Positions 33,805 to 45,024 of a DNA stretch of 64,000 bases are shown in pieces. Below the pieces are notes generated by a model. The model did not search any database. It was not told where the DNA came from and was given only the letters and a program-made list of their open reading frames with translations. Made by a program: the position numbers and the translations under genes. Numbering within the stretch: position 1 is the first letter of the stretch; each line of letters begins with the position of its first letter. Source of the stretch: Pohlia nutans (lineage: Eukaryota; Streptophyta; Bryopsida; Bryales; Mniaceae); assembly GCA_022496805.1 (NCBI GenBank), contig CM040088.1, positions 10,447,001 to 10,511,000 of the forward strand, written 5' to 3'.

Positions 33805-34103
33805 AGTTATCCTAAAACAAAAGTTGTGTTTGAATAAGATATCATGTGTTTTGCTTTAATATACTCTTATTTGTTCGCTCTAAATAGTTACAAGGTAAAG
33901 GTCTTCTATGAGTTTGAAGTACAAGAAAGACGGCTAAACTAATTTTCCATGAGTTCGAAGACCACCAAGCTCTTACACACTTAATAATAAGAGGCCACTA
34001 AGCTCTTTCACACCTTGTAACTATTTAGAGTGAACAAATAAGAGTATACTAAAACAAAACACATGGTATCTTATTCAAACACAACTTTTGTTTTAAGATA
34101 ACT
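33805..34103. mobile_element. foldback/MITE with ~95-bp arms
   Basis: Arms of about 95 bases are near-perfect inverses: AGTTATCCTAAAACAAAAG...TAGTTACAAGGT on the left and ACCTTGTAACTA...CTTTTGTTTTAAGATAACT on the right. The spacer is ~110 bases. No convincing target duplication. Non-coding. Confidence 0.75.
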
Positions 34104-34258
34104 CTAGTGCTTTGAGCTGAATGTTGTTGACGTACATGCTCATTAAAATGCATTGTAACTTACGATCACCATACCAAATCGGGGTTCACACCAACAATGG
34201 GCTGGATGTTGGCAAGGGTAGCTTGAATCTAGGACCACTATTAAATTTTAGATAGCTA

Positions 34259-34533
34259 CCGTACCAAGAAGGCATGGTCGGCAGAAAATAATTCCTCAAA
34301 AAAATGCCAAAAAAAATAAAAAAATTATTAAGTATTTTGTCGAAATCAACAAAAATGAAGTCAACAAAAATCGTAGACAAAAAACAAAAGAAAACGTTTA
34401 GCCGCTAGTAAAATTCAATGTTAGTTATTAATAGCCGAATTTTTAATAATTGTTTTGAAAGTGCCGACCTCCACTTTTTGAACTTTTATTAATTATTCGA
34501 CACAAAAGTGCTGACCATGCCTTCCTGGTACGG
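34259..34533. mobile_element. TA-flanked MITE (Tc1/mariner-like)
   Basis: Inverted ends CCGTACCAAGAAGGCATGG and CCATGCCTTCCTGGTACGG with TA at 34257-34258 and 34534-34535. 275 bp. Similar in size and CCGTA start to 7856-8126. Confidence 0.75.
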
Positions 34534-34698
34534 TACCTTTACATAAGGGTAGGGTATCTAAAATTTAAATTGAACGATCATAAATTTCAATTATTTAAGA
34601 GTATGCCCAACATCATGTGCTTTTGAGGGACCAACGCCAGGATTTGGTGTAGTCAAATGCACTTGCTCCAAAGTTCGCCCCAACAACAACCTAGTTAA

Positions 34699-34760
34699 CC
34701 CCTAAATGCTTGAGGGGGGTCCCTCAACCAAAAGTGTCTCATTTTTTAACATTTTTGTTA
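34699..34760 (+). mobile_element. solo left end of a TTAA element
   Basis: TTAA (34695-34698) then CCCCTAAATG, followed by a 7-bp hairpin TTGAGGG/CCCTCAA (34710-34727). I find no matching right end downstream, so the remainder is lost or too diverged. The true extent is unknown. Confidence 0.5.
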
Positions 34761-36477
34761 ATGATTTTTGAAATCTTTTCAAAACTTTTTTTTTTCACAT
34801 TCCAACTGTAGGATCTTGTACTCCTAGGCCTTATAAACCACCCTTCAAAATTTCAAAACATTTGACAATACAAATATCAAGATAATAGCAAATGAAGTTG
34901 ACATTTTGAAATTTCAGGCCTTGAAAAATCCAGGCAGCCTTGCTTTGATGGGCTCTCAAACCCAATTTTTTTTTTGAAAGTGATTTGCCATTTTTGACCA
35001 TCTCCAAGATGAGGTAGTTAACAAGATGCATGACTCAATTTGAGAAGATTTTCAATTCATTAGCATTTTTTCAGAGACCTTGTAATGAGTGAGGGTATGA
35101 ACGGAGCAAGTCATTTTGGCAAAATTAGCCATTATCCGTTCAACTTTCCTCCAATTGGAAGAACCCACAGCTCGTGGCATGCAACCCATGTGAGCTGGAT
35201 AAAATTTCCTTTGAGGTGCCCAATGAATCTCATTGGCTTAGATTTTTTGGCAAGCCTACCCAAAGTGTTGAAGCTGCCTTTCAACATTGAGGTGTTTCAC
35301 TTTAAAACATTCCCATGAGTGGAGTTTTGATTGGATGCACATAATTGCAATTGCATTGGATAGAAGACTCGTTTACCTATGACATCATATTTTTAATTTT
35401 GAAAAAAATTAGTTTTTTTTGGCCTGGACAACCCAGAAAAATAGGCATTGACCAAAAACTTATCTCTTGGGAGTTTATTGGTTACACCAATAAATAGTAT
35501 TTGGAGTCAAGGTTTGAGTTGTCCTTGCCATCTACAGAAGCTTTGGTGCAAGCAATATACTCACACCAAGCAAGAATCTTTGCTCAATCAATAATTAGAT
35601 AATGGACTTGAAGACTATTTATTGGTGCATGCTTCAATTCTTTTAATAAAACTTCCTTTTAATAAGTTGCATTGGTATTCACATAAAGAGTGTTGTTGGG
35701 CTACTTCTTGTCTAACATCTCTCTGAGTTAAAAATGGCCCCCAAATTAATGTTTAGTAGGTATATTTGGAATATTCATGTTGATATCATTTTATCCGCTT
35801 GCAAACCACGCCGAATGCATATTCCAGCCACACCACAAGCTCCGTTGTAATTAGCCAACCAAGCTTTCAAGATTTTTTGTTTGGAAACTTGTCATTTTAA
35901 GGGGTGTTCAATGTAAAGGAACAAAAATTGCCGCCATAAACATCTAATATCTACCTTGCTCACAAAATATTTTGGAATCTTTTTGAATACGGTACCTTTA
36001 TGTTATAGGAATTGAGGAAAATTATTGCCATCACCATGTCTTCAATGAAACGTATTAATTAAGGCAAAAATGTATTTATTTCACAACGTCACCAAATGCA
36101 ATGTATTACATTTTGGTCCAAATACTATTTTTTAATTTTTAAAATTATTAATATGCGTACAATCCTAGAATACCTTTTCAATGTGGATAACTTTTTTCCA
36201 AAAGCTAATTTCAATGACCAATAGGAAGTGTTTACTGCCACATTTTGCTTATTATGCGATGTCACACTACACATTTTGGATGCCCTATCGTGAAAACACC
36301 ATGGAACAAAGGGAGGTAAATTGCAAAAATAATAAATTATTTGACCTTGTCTCGAGCTTCTCTCTTCTTGGTTTTAGATGACAAAGGTGTGTTCTACCGA
36401 CGCACATCTCCTGTAGCACACAAGATGCGTTGCATCAACTTTTTGCACGCATCAGGCTTAAAATACATAAATTTACA
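34761..36477. other. intergenic DNA; nothing recognised
   Basis: Frames of 66-77 codons occur but lack any recognisable feature. CTGTAGGATCTTGT at 34804 is shared with 20361, too short to interpret. Confidence 0.4.
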
Positions 36478-36840
36478 AACGCATTAGGGTTATCCATAAA
36501 GCCGAGCAAAAAATTTCCACAAGAGGAAAACAAAGTAGAACTGGTTTTTTAGCTTGAAAGGCGGTGAAAATGAGTTTTGGTCCTTTCTTTCGACCAATCA
36601 CAACGCACTACGTTGTTAGAGAGATTCGAACCTTGAACCTCTCCAATGCAAGAGAAGCTCCTCCAAACCTAGCTTGAGTTCCCATAGAGGAATCTCCACG
36701 TACCTCCACTCCAATTTCATGCTTCTCTAAGGAAAGGAGCTTGGTGGCTTGTGTGAGTGGGTGTCAGAAAATTCCATATCAAGATTGAAAACACCATGTA
36801 GCAAAGAAGCTACTTGGTTCTCACTTTACGCATAAATATA
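36478..36840 (-). repeat. ~360 bp repeat with tRNA-like B box (copy 2)
   Basis: Left end GGTTATCCATAAAGCCGAGC and right end TTTACGCATAAATA (inverted, imperfect). On the minus strand GGTTTGGAGGAGC (A-box-like), then an anticodon-arm-like stretch, then AAGGTTCGAATCTC (good B box). Best preserved of the three copies. Confidence 0.6.
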
Positions 36841-37059
36841 TTGTAGACTATCAAAAACTTACTTCAAAAACGCAGATGCTTCCTAGAGACGTTCCCGCAC
36901 TCACGTTGAACAACTGGTGTGAATAGGCCCAGAGGCAATTGCAATTTGCAATAAAGGAATAGAAACAAATTAAAAAAGGCAACTTAGAGTAACTAGCAAA
37001 CACCCTCTTGCAATGCAACAACAACAAAGGAAAGGGCAAAATTTGCATTAAGAACATGG

Positions 37060-37330
37060 GAAGCAATTGGGAACATAAAGGGAACATGATGGAAACCTTT
37101 GGGGAACAAAATGGTAACTGTGGAGAACTATTCGGAAACATAAAAGGAACTTGGAAACATTAGGGAACATGATGGAAACCTTTGGGGAACATATGGGAAC
37201 TGTGGAGAACAATTTGGGAACATGATGAAAAATTGGATGAAATGCATGAATGTAAAATTTGGATGATTTTGGTGACATGATATCGTGACAAATACAGAGC
37301 AGAGTAGTGACATGGTATTGTGACACTCTA
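37060..37330. repeat. tandem GGGAACATGATGGAAACC repeats
   Basis: A unit of about 84 bases starting GGGAACATGATGGAAACC is repeated (from 37080 and from 37164), with further GGAACAT motifs around. A second pair (GACATGATATCGTGACA / GACATGGTATTGTGACA) follows at 37272-37325. Frames on the opposite strand are artefacts of this repetition. Confidence 0.6.
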
Positions 37331-37621
37331 CATTTAATATAATAGATTACTGTAGATGTATTAAAAAAAAAGCAAAATAAATCAGGAAAAAGCAACAAGG
37401 AAGGCACAAGGGCCGAAGCGCACAAGCTCAACTCATTCCTCGCTTCTTCCTAGACACTACCACACCGCAAAAATCATCCACCCAAACCAAAACTCCATCC
37501 ATCCATTTCCAGGGAGGCACCAATTGACCCGGGAGGTACTGTAGCGAGGTAGGTACACTACCATCCTCGGTGGTCGGTAGCAAAACGAGATCGGTCGCTC
37601 GACCTTCGGCGCCATCGCCTC

Positions 37622-37649
37622 CTTCTTCTTCTTCTTCTTCTTCTTCTTC
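37622..37649. repeat. (CTT)n microsatellite
   Basis: About nine CTT units in the upstream region of the SAUR gene, a common feature of plant promoters and leaders. Confidence 0.9.
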
Positions 37650-37849
37650 ATCGTGGCAAGCTCGCTCTCATCAACAATCTTTGCCTGCATTTCCTCTATC
37701 ATCGCTCCTCTCCCACCTCCTGTTCTCCTCTTTGCATCCCTCTTGTTCTCTTGCGTAGCCAACAACCGTCGTCGTGTCAGTTGCAAGCTCGAGTTTTGTA
37801 GGCGGAGGTGAAGAATTTGGTAAGGTGGGGGAGGAGGTGCCTTTTTTCT

Positions 37850-38771
37850 TTTCCTATATATATATATTTTTGGGTGGATTCATTCTGTTTTGCGGCGCCG
37901 TTGTTGCGTCTTGAGAGAGGATTAGAAAGTTTTCACGTTAGCGGCGGGGGTTTGTACCGTTTGATGACCCCGCTGCTTGCTTCTTCGTTTCCAGTGGATC
38001 TTGGAGTTCGGAATTGAAGCCCAGGCACGTTCTTTCTGAAGCCGCTGTTGTTTTCCTTCGGCTGCGCCTGTGTGGCCAACAATCACAAAGTCTTTAGGTG
38101 AGGTTTTTATTTTATTTTATCGGCCTTCCCTGTTATTGAGGTTTCAATCCTTTGCAGGGTTCTCTTTTCTTGAATTGCTCTCGAGATACGCATCTTTATT
38201 GTGTTGTTTTCGGAAACAGGGTCAATCGTTTGCCGTAGTAATCGGAAGAGGCATTGTTGATGAAGATTGTTTTGTTTTGTTAGATTCGACATCGCTGATT
38301 TGAAATGAAACTAAGTAGGATTATTATGAATTTCTTGTAAGGCTTCCTTCCGTCATTCTCGCATCATTTAGATCTGTCTTTTACAGGCTATGTGAGAATA
38401 CAGCTTTGGTTGCGTAGAGACAATTTCTCGGGTGCACTGTAGCATTTGTATGTCGTCCAGCGTAATGTAGAATTTTTTTGAGCTGAGAATCTCAATTCTT
38501 GTAATTTTGGTTGCTCTCTTGGCAGATCCCTTGATGGTGACATAACCAGACACATTACAAGACCAGCAGCAATACTATGAAGGCCCAGCACCAACAGCAC
38601 ATCTTCATCCGCAACGTTGGATTCCACGAACGTTGGCTGCCTATAGAGCGATGCTCTGCTCAATAGCCTTTGCCATCCCCTCCCTTCACTCGTACCAGAG
38701 CATTCGATAGTGAGTCCGAGCTTGGGCGCCCTGCTGTGAAATTTTCAAGCGCCATTCACCGCAAAACCACG
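37850..38771 (+). promoter_or_regulatory. probable promoter and spliced leader of the plus-strand SAUR gene
   Basis: A TATA-like run (CTATATATATATATTTTTG, about 37853-37870) precedes a GC-richer leader. AG|GTGAGG at 38097/38098 is a good donor. TTTTACAG at 38386 and CTTGGCAG at 38525 are candidate acceptors, so a 5' UTR intron is likely. Just before the CDS are short upstream ORFs, at 38577-38666 (29 codons) and 38651-38710 (19 codons). GAGACA (auxin-response-element core) at 38417 would lie in the intron or leader, so its relevance is uncertain. Inferred from motifs only. Confidence 0.4.
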
Positions 38772-39269
38772 ATGCCGAACAAGATGCAGAAAGCTCTGCA
38801 GAGGATTCAGAAGAGCCTGTCGAGCTCAAACCTGAATTACCAGAGCGTGCACCACCACAGCGACAATGTCAATGCAAAGTCTCCGAAAACCGGAGGCTCG
38901 GTTAGGAATGGAGGATTGAATGGGTGCGCCTTCAGCAGGTCAGGCAGACTTGCAGTGAATGATTTCACCGACTCGGACGATGAGAGCGATGACTCGGCTC
39001 CAGATGATGTGCCTGAAGGCTACCTGGTGGTGTATGTAGGCGAGGAGCGGCGCCGGTTTGTGATCAAGGCCAAGTACCTGAGCCACCCTGTTTTCAAGGC
39101 CTTGCTGAACAAGTCCGCGGAGGAGTACGGGTACGAGCACAAGGGAGGGTTGGAGATTGCTTGTGGAGTGGTCTTCTTTGAGCATCTGCTGTATCTCATT
39201 GAAACCAACGATTCTTCACTCTCCAGCCTGGAGATTGATGAACTCGTAGGCTATTATCATGCCTACTAG
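38772..39269 (+). CDS. SAUR-family protein
   Basis: 165 residues from ATG 38772 (MPNKMQKALQRIQKSLSSSN) to TAG. The frame is open further upstream, but only a TTG is available there and the leader has stops in uORFs, so this ATG is the best start. A basic N-terminal helix and a serine-rich linker precede an acidic patch (DSDDESDDSAPDD). The SAUR domain follows at about residues 75-150: VPEGYLVVYVGEERRRFVI, YLSHPVFKALLNKSAEEYGY, GGLEIACGVVFFEHLLYLIE. SAUR proteins are small auxin-induced regulators that inhibit PP2C.D phosphatases to promote H+-ATPase activity and cell expansion (family knowledge). Single exon, as usual for SAURs. It faces a second SAUR 7 kb away on the other strand. Confidence 0.9.
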   Translation: MPNKMQKALQRIQKSLSSSNLNYQSVHHHSDNVNAKSPKTGGSVRNGGLNGCAFSRSGRLAVNDFTDSDDESDDSAPDDVPEGYLVVYVGEERRRFVIKAKYLSHPVFKALLNKSAEEYGYEHKGGLEIACGVVFFEHLLYLIETNDSSLSSLEIDELVGYYHAY

Positions 39270-40460
39270 GTAACAGATATATGATATCATACCAATTGGA
39301 CCAGAGGCATGTGCATTTTGAGTGCAAAGATAATGACGATTTTTTTGTTTAGTTTAAAACACTGGCCCTTTTTTTAAAGGTTAGAGGTCATGCAGTAGAA
39401 GAACCGGGCTCCGATGTTAATTTTGGGAGCTACTTGCTAACTACTTCTGTAGCCATTTGATACTTGGAATTTCAACGTTATGACATTGGGTAAAGCAGCT
39501 AACTAACAAGATATCTTGTGACTGATGGAACTGTTGGTAAGAAGACCGAAGGAGCAGTTTCTCGTGTTTATGTAACAGTTATAAGTGTGTTTTCTTCACT
39601 CATTACTGTGGCCAGGTCTTTCGGAAAGCCACGAGCCCAATCATTCATTCTATATGGAGAATGTTAAGCAGCTCACTTTTTCCACTACAGCAACGTTCTG
39701 TTGTATTATTCTATGTCAAGTAGTGTAGGCCGCAGGTCATGGAAAGTGGCAAGAGTCTGGGGTCGCCGCTTTTACACTGTAGGAATGGTTCTATGATTCA
39801 GAAGCACGTTCTGCAGCGTTGGTGGTAAAAGGCTCATAAAAACCTTCACGTAACATTTGAACTGCGCAGTCCTGTAGAGAACTGTAGAATGATAATGAAA
39901 AAATGAAATTCAATCACTATACAGGAATGTCAGATCACTGTATAATCAAATTGAAGAAGAAAATATGTCAACCACTGTCACTGTATCATCAAATTGATAA
40001 AATAAATAAATTCAATCGCTACAGACAACTGTCAGATCACTGAATAACAATTTTGAAAAACTATATTCCAATCACTTGGCACCTGAATTAGAAAAACTCT
40101 AAACAATTGAAATGAAATGTTAACGTTAATGTCCACTGAGAGGCCCGTGGCCCAAAGGACTGGCTGTTCAGAGATTATTCACTGACCAATTCTAAATTAA
40201 GCTGCTGAGGGAGCTCTTCACAACTGCACATTTTCTCCCTCCAAGAGAGGTTGAGGAGAATTCCAGTCTTGTTAGTAGGTTCCTGAGCAATAGCTTTGAT
40301 TATAGTTTTGGAATTATTAAAAGTATCCTTTACATGGGGCAAAATGGAATTACACACTCCATGTCAGTAAAATGGAGGCGAGTTCTTTTTCAAAAAAAAG
40401 AAGAGAAAGGAGGCGAGTTAAAAGGAAGAGATCTCTGAATTCATACGACTATCAATTGAT
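39270..40460. other. 3' flank of SAUR gene and intergenic DNA
   Basis: 3' UTR probably extends several hundred bases. From about 39890 to 40060 an imperfect tandem repeat (AATTCAATCACT / TGTCAGATCACTG units, roughly 60 bases) is visible. No gene. Confidence 0.45.
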
Positions 40461-40468
40461 ATATACGA

Positions 40469-40607
40469 AATCACCATATACTGGGGCCCACGGTATATAC
40501 GAGAGGCTTTACTAATAATTATTTTTTAAAATTCATCCAAATTGGATGAAAATGTTAATATGGATGAATGTACTCACTCCATTCACACACCCACAGTATA
40601 TGGTGAT
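40469..40607. mobile_element. small inverted-repeat element
   Basis: CGAAATCACCATATACTG at the left and CAGTATATGGTGATTTCG-like at the right (CAGTATATGGTGATTTC). About 140 bp. Target duplication not clear. Confidence 0.5.
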
Positions 40608-41210
40608 TTCGGTGTAGTAAGCATGTAAAGCATACATTAGTCTCTACATCCACACAATTGCTAGAGCGAGTCATAGGCTCTTGCAACATAGTCAGTACCA
40701 TGTGCATCCTTCCACAAACAAGAACAAATTGAGTCATCTGAGTCTTAGGATTCACAAGCTCCAGAATCATGGATCTTGCCTGCTTGCCTGTGACACAAGA
40801 ATGCATGGAGCACCTGTGAAGTGCTCCCAAATCTGCAACACACGATCCACCAAGGGAACAGACACGACAAAAGGCTTCACATCTCTGCCAACTTGAAGTG
40901 CGCAGCTCATTGTCAACAAAGGATGACTGACAGAATCACACACCATCCCAATTGAGGTGGAGGAACCGTAGCAGACTTGCAACCATGACTCATGACTTGT
41001 GAGATGTGTGTAGATTGTCACATGTGTGGTAAGCTCCACGTGTGCTTCACGTTCCGGGACCCCAAACCTTGGCTGATCGTCACAAGGCCGATGAGCCCAT
41101 TGTTGACTTTTAGTCCATCCTGGACAACTAGTGTTGTCTGCATTCTAGTCAATCATGCATTTGGTCTAATATTGTCATTCTTGAGGAACAATGAAATAAA
41201 AATTGAACCA
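40608..41210. other. intergenic DNA; nothing recognised
   Basis: Several short frames on both strands overlap here (up to 91 codons). None is recognisable. Confidence 0.4.
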
Positions 41211-41213
41211 CAA

Positions 41214-41343
41214 CACTACAAGAAAATTGGTTGCTTCTCATTGCTATTTTGAGCCATTCCAGAGTTGATGAGTGCTTTTGGTCACATAGGACAAGGGTTT
41301 CCTCGGTTTCAGTAAGTGAAAAGCGATGGGTTTGCTTGTAGTG
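41214..41343. mobile_element. CACTA-type MITE
   Basis: CACTACAAG at the left and CTTGTAGTG at the right, flanked by CAA at 41211-41213 and 41344-41346. 130 bp. This is the canonical En/Spm terminus. Confidence 0.8.
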
Positions 41344-41703
41344 CAATGAGGCGATCTCTTACATTTGCCTTACGTGAAAAAAAATTTCATTTCTACAATT
41401 ATCCCACGTGTGCACAAGAGTCAAGTTGCCGGGCTCATATACCTTAATCTTTAAAGGACATGTCTTTCTTGATTCCCACACCCAAAACCTCTTTTTTAAA
41501 CTCCATCTTAAGCATCCTCTTTTTAATTTACTTTGGTTCTATTCTAAAGAAGTATGGATCCCTCAAATATGTTCAGTTTGGCATTTTAAAAACCCCACTT
41601 GGTTCGGCGGAGTAGAAGTTATGAGCAAGATTCTTTCAAAATACCAAAAAGTTCGTGGGACTTGGTATGTCCTACAACCCTTTCAACCATCTTAGTCTAG
41701 TGT

Positions 41704-42521
41704 TTAAAGTTCGGATGTGTAACTTTTGATTATACAAATGATGCAAAAAAGAAAATTTGGAATCTCACTTTCTTAGATATCCAAATACCTATGTACAAAA
41801 CACCAAAATACAACAAATACCTCAAAATATAGCAAATATTTACAAATACAACACATGTACTATACGATGTTTTTTGTGTTTGGAAGCACTAGTAGGATTT
41901 TGGTCCTTTATAACTAGTCCTTTGTGACTTACATGGTCCTTTGTGACTCAATTCTTTAAAAAAAGAAGTCGTCTTGGATCATTTAAGTCACAAAAGACCA
42001 GTTATAAAGGACCAAAATCCTACTAGTGAAGTTTGTTATCTTGTATATATATATTTTTGAATTGTGTTCTCTTGTTCATGTTCCATTAGTGTATGTATTC
42101 CGATCTTGATCAATGTACCAACTCCTTTCTTATTTTAACATATAAATTATTGTCCTAAACCATATATGGATAAGTCATTTTCACGTATAAAACTCACAAT
42201 AATTATGTGTAAGTCCATTCTTGACATGAAAGTTTGCAATGGAGACTGAGGTATTGATACATCTTCACTTTCATTTTTGAAAATTTAATCCAAATTCTAT
42301 TTAACTTTGAAGTCACACACCCCCAAAATGTCATTTTTGAGTGTATATTATACGGTTCAAAAACATACTATAATCTTTCAATCTAATGGTCCGATCTTAC
42401 CAAGATTTAACCAACACTATTTAATACTATTAAAAGTATCCCTAATTTCAACAGAGAAAGTTTTAAGAGAAAATCACCCAAAAAACTGTGGTTTCTTCAT
42501 AACCACCCTAGACACTAAAGG
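41704..42521 (+). mobile_element. diverged TTAA-type element (copy of 9458-10464), interrupted by CACTA MITE
   Basis: About 41760-41886 and 42032-42330 are an inverted match to roughly 9700-10070. The right end reads CACTAAAGGG then TTAA (42522-42525), matching the other copy's CGTTAAAGGGTTAA. The left end is degraded. Boundaries approximate on the left. Confidence 0.5.
41887..42028. mobile_element. CACTA-type MITE with verified AAG duplication
   Basis: Near-complete palindrome: CACTAGTAGGATTTTGGTCC at the left and its inverse at the right, flanked by AAG at 41884-41886 and 42029-42031. The related sequence near 9998 reads straight through (TTTGGAAGTTTGTT, inverted), so this is an insertion of 142 bp. 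Confidence 0.9.
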
Positions 42522-42551
42522 GTTAAGTGTTAATCCATCATCAACGCCATA

Positions 42552-42684
42552 TTCGTTTAATTGGAAATTTCCACCATATTGTAAATGTTTGAAATCTATA
42601 GAAGGTATAGATTTTTCCATTGAATCTATGCTAGTTGTAGATTTTAAAGAGTCCCAATATAACAAAAATTCCCAATTAAACGAA
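42552..42684. mobile_element. TA-flanked MITE
   Basis: TTCGTTTAATTGG and CCAATTAAACGAA with TA at 42550-42551 and 42685-42686. 133 bp. An open frame of 148 codons that crosses it (42307-42753) is spurious. Confidence 0.7.
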
Positions 42685-43250
42685 TATAGCAATCATCATT
42701 CTTTTGCTCAATGTGAGCCAATTGATCAACTGAAAAGTAGAAAGATTCAATAGCATTTATTATGTCTGATACCGGTGTAGAGCCTCGTGACTGTCAAGCA
42801 TTATCCAGTCCATAAGCCACAGTTCTAAAGAAGCTCTGAGCAGATGACGATGGCCGCAGGAGTCAGCATTGGGCCAGTCCTTCACGGGTCAATTGGGGAA
42901 TGCCAGAGACAAGATTGCAGTCATGGAAGCCTTCAGCGTGACAAACTGGACATCAATTGAAAGTCTGATCGAAAGCAGGACCATCTTAACATGGACGTCA
43001 CTACATCAGCCAATGTTATGCCACATTTGAATGTCTGAAAGCATCCAAACGTACCCTACCAGAGTCAGATTACAGACTGTACAATTCGCAACAGTTTCAT
43101 ACTTTCATTAATGAAGAGTGCGCTATTGATGAGCTTCTTGCTTTGTTCTCTGGTCATGGATGACCCACTTCAATCTGCAGCCTCGGTACCTTTATCTGAA
43201 AGTACGCACACTCTGGGCAAAGTTGGATGGCTGTTGCTCATGCTTGACTC

Positions 43251-43303
43251 ATGGCCCAGTCACCCAACGCGAGTGCGGTAGAGAATCTGCGTTTGTCAAG
43301 TAA
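43251..43303 (+). pseudogene. exon-like fragment duplicated at 22501
   Basis: ATG opens MAQSPNASAVENLRLSS and is followed at once by a strong donor-like GTAAGT (43304). A diverged copy lies at 22501-22557. It may be the first exon of a gene, or a captured fragment. No downstream exon recognised. Confidence 0.35.
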
Positions 43304-43737
43304 GTTTTTAGTAGCTACAATGTGTTTCTGTAAAATTTATTTTATTAACCTAACATATGCAAGAAGCTGCTTCAACGCATTTTGGGTGCTGCAAGAAATT
43401 TGCACTCCACCAACGCACATGTATGCGTTGGCCAAAAGCAAGAAGAGACAAGGCTCTAACACCGCAAGAAATTTTGTATATTATTTTCGAAATTTACCTT
43501 GCAGCATTCCATGAACGCAACGCAAGTGTTGGAGCTTCTTGGTGTGAATGGGCCACCATGCTTCTTTGAGTTTCGTAAACCACCGTTGGAAAATTCCCCG
43601 TTTAATTCTAAGAACAATTATTTACCGTAACTAGGGTTTCAAAAGTGATTACACAAGAAAATTGGGCATTATGCCTTTTTCATTACAAGTGATAGATGAA
43701 ATCAAACTTCATTTAATTTCATGACTATGGTTTACGC
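43304..43737. other. intergenic DNA; nothing recognised
   Basis: The reading frame 43251-43514 continues past the donor but becomes unremarkable. Confidence 0.35.
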
Positions 43738-43857
43738 CAGGTAATGCCCTCCTTATTAGGCATTTTGCACCCCAAAAAAAACGCTTCCTTGTTGGGCTTT
43801 TTCCACCTTGTAAGCTTTTTTTTTTCACGAAATGCCCGATAAAGAGGGCATTACCTG
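43738..43857. mobile_element. 120-bp near-palindromic MITE
   Basis: CAGGTAATGCCCTCCTTATT at the left pairs with AATAAAGAGGG-like inverse at the right (ATAAAGAGGGCATTACCTG), then TAGGCATTTTG with GAAATGCCCG. No convincing duplication at the edges. Confidence 0.65.
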
Positions 43858-44397
43858 TACAGAACACAACAAACATAATAGCATACGCAGAGAAACTGAT
43901 CTTTCAAGTGCAGAAGTATGAATAAAAAGGATACTCTACTTTTTGAGTGTTGAGGTAGAGGAGTCACTTTACGCAGTTTAAAGTATGTACGTGTGCAATT
44001 TTGGGAAGATGTACAGAGCTGTGGAGACATTAACTTGCTTTGGGTACAAGAGCCAAATCCAAATTTTATCACCTTGTAAAGGTTTTTAATGCAATTTCAA
44101 AGTTAGAGGTTGTTGACCAACAGAAGTGATCAACTCCATTTTAGTTCATAGATGAGTGGCCATAGACATTTAGCCATACTTACACAACTTGCTAATAAGC
44201 CTAACCAAGCATGTGAATAAACAAGCATATGAATAGATGAGTTATTAGGGGTGTCAGTGTAAGCTTGTGAGGGGAGACTTTGTGATGTTGTTTGGACGTG
44301 TTGACATTTCGTAATCCATGCCAACAACTATAGGACTCTCACCAAATCTTTGGCCTTCTATATGCGAATTGAAGCTGCAAGATTATGCGACAGACCT
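43858..44397. other. intergenic DNA; nothing recognised
   Basis: A 27-base segment (GAATTGAAGCTGCAAG..) at 44366-44393 recurs just beyond the next element. Confidence 0.4.
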
Positions 44398-44401
44398 TTA
44401 A

Positions 44402-44982
44402 CCCCTTAATGTTCAACCGTTTAGAAAGTGAACGATGTACAGAATCAAACACATTTTTCTCATTTGTCATTGACTTTTTGCAGTGTGGATTTTTTACTAT
44501 ATATTTTATGGGAAGTTAGCTTCATGCATGTGTGATCCAATAACTCAATTAGAAAGGGGATGATTTGTGAAAATTTTATGCCTCATTTCATGTTTTAGTG
44601 ATTCACTTAAAATTTCAAAGATTTCAATGTAAAAGTGCTCTTACAAAAGTCAACTCATAAAATTAAGCAACCAAAAAATCTCCAAAAATCACTAGACTTG
44701 GAGTATTACATTTCAACCAATCACAACAAATTTCATGTACAAATTGTCAAATATCTTATTTGTAATCAAATTACAAAAGAATTTTCAGTTTTAAGTTTCA
44801 AATTTTATACAAAAATATTGGTGACATCAATCATAGATCTAGCCGTATGGATAGAATCAAAAATTCATAATGTACAACTTTTATTCATGTGTCAAGTTCA
44901 AAATATCCCTCTTACTTAATTACATTTTATAAGACATCTTTGAAATTCTCCAAATTTGGAGAGGGGTGAGGACGTTTAGGGG
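44402..44982 (+). mobile_element. TTAA-target element, subfamily A
   Basis: CCCCTTAATG at the left, GGACGTTTAGGGG at the right, with TTAA 44398-44401 and 44983-44986. Highly similar to 16046-16610 throughout. Left hairpin CGTTTA/TGAACG (44418-44434) and right palindrome CTCCAAATTTGGAG (44948-44961). Confidence 0.9.
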
Positions 44983-45024
44983 TTAAAGAGACATGTGAAT
45001 TGAAGCTGCAAGGTTTTGCGACCG

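Noticed and set aside
42307..42753. 148-codon ORF
   Set aside because: It spans a TTAA element end and a palindromic MITE; no protein features.
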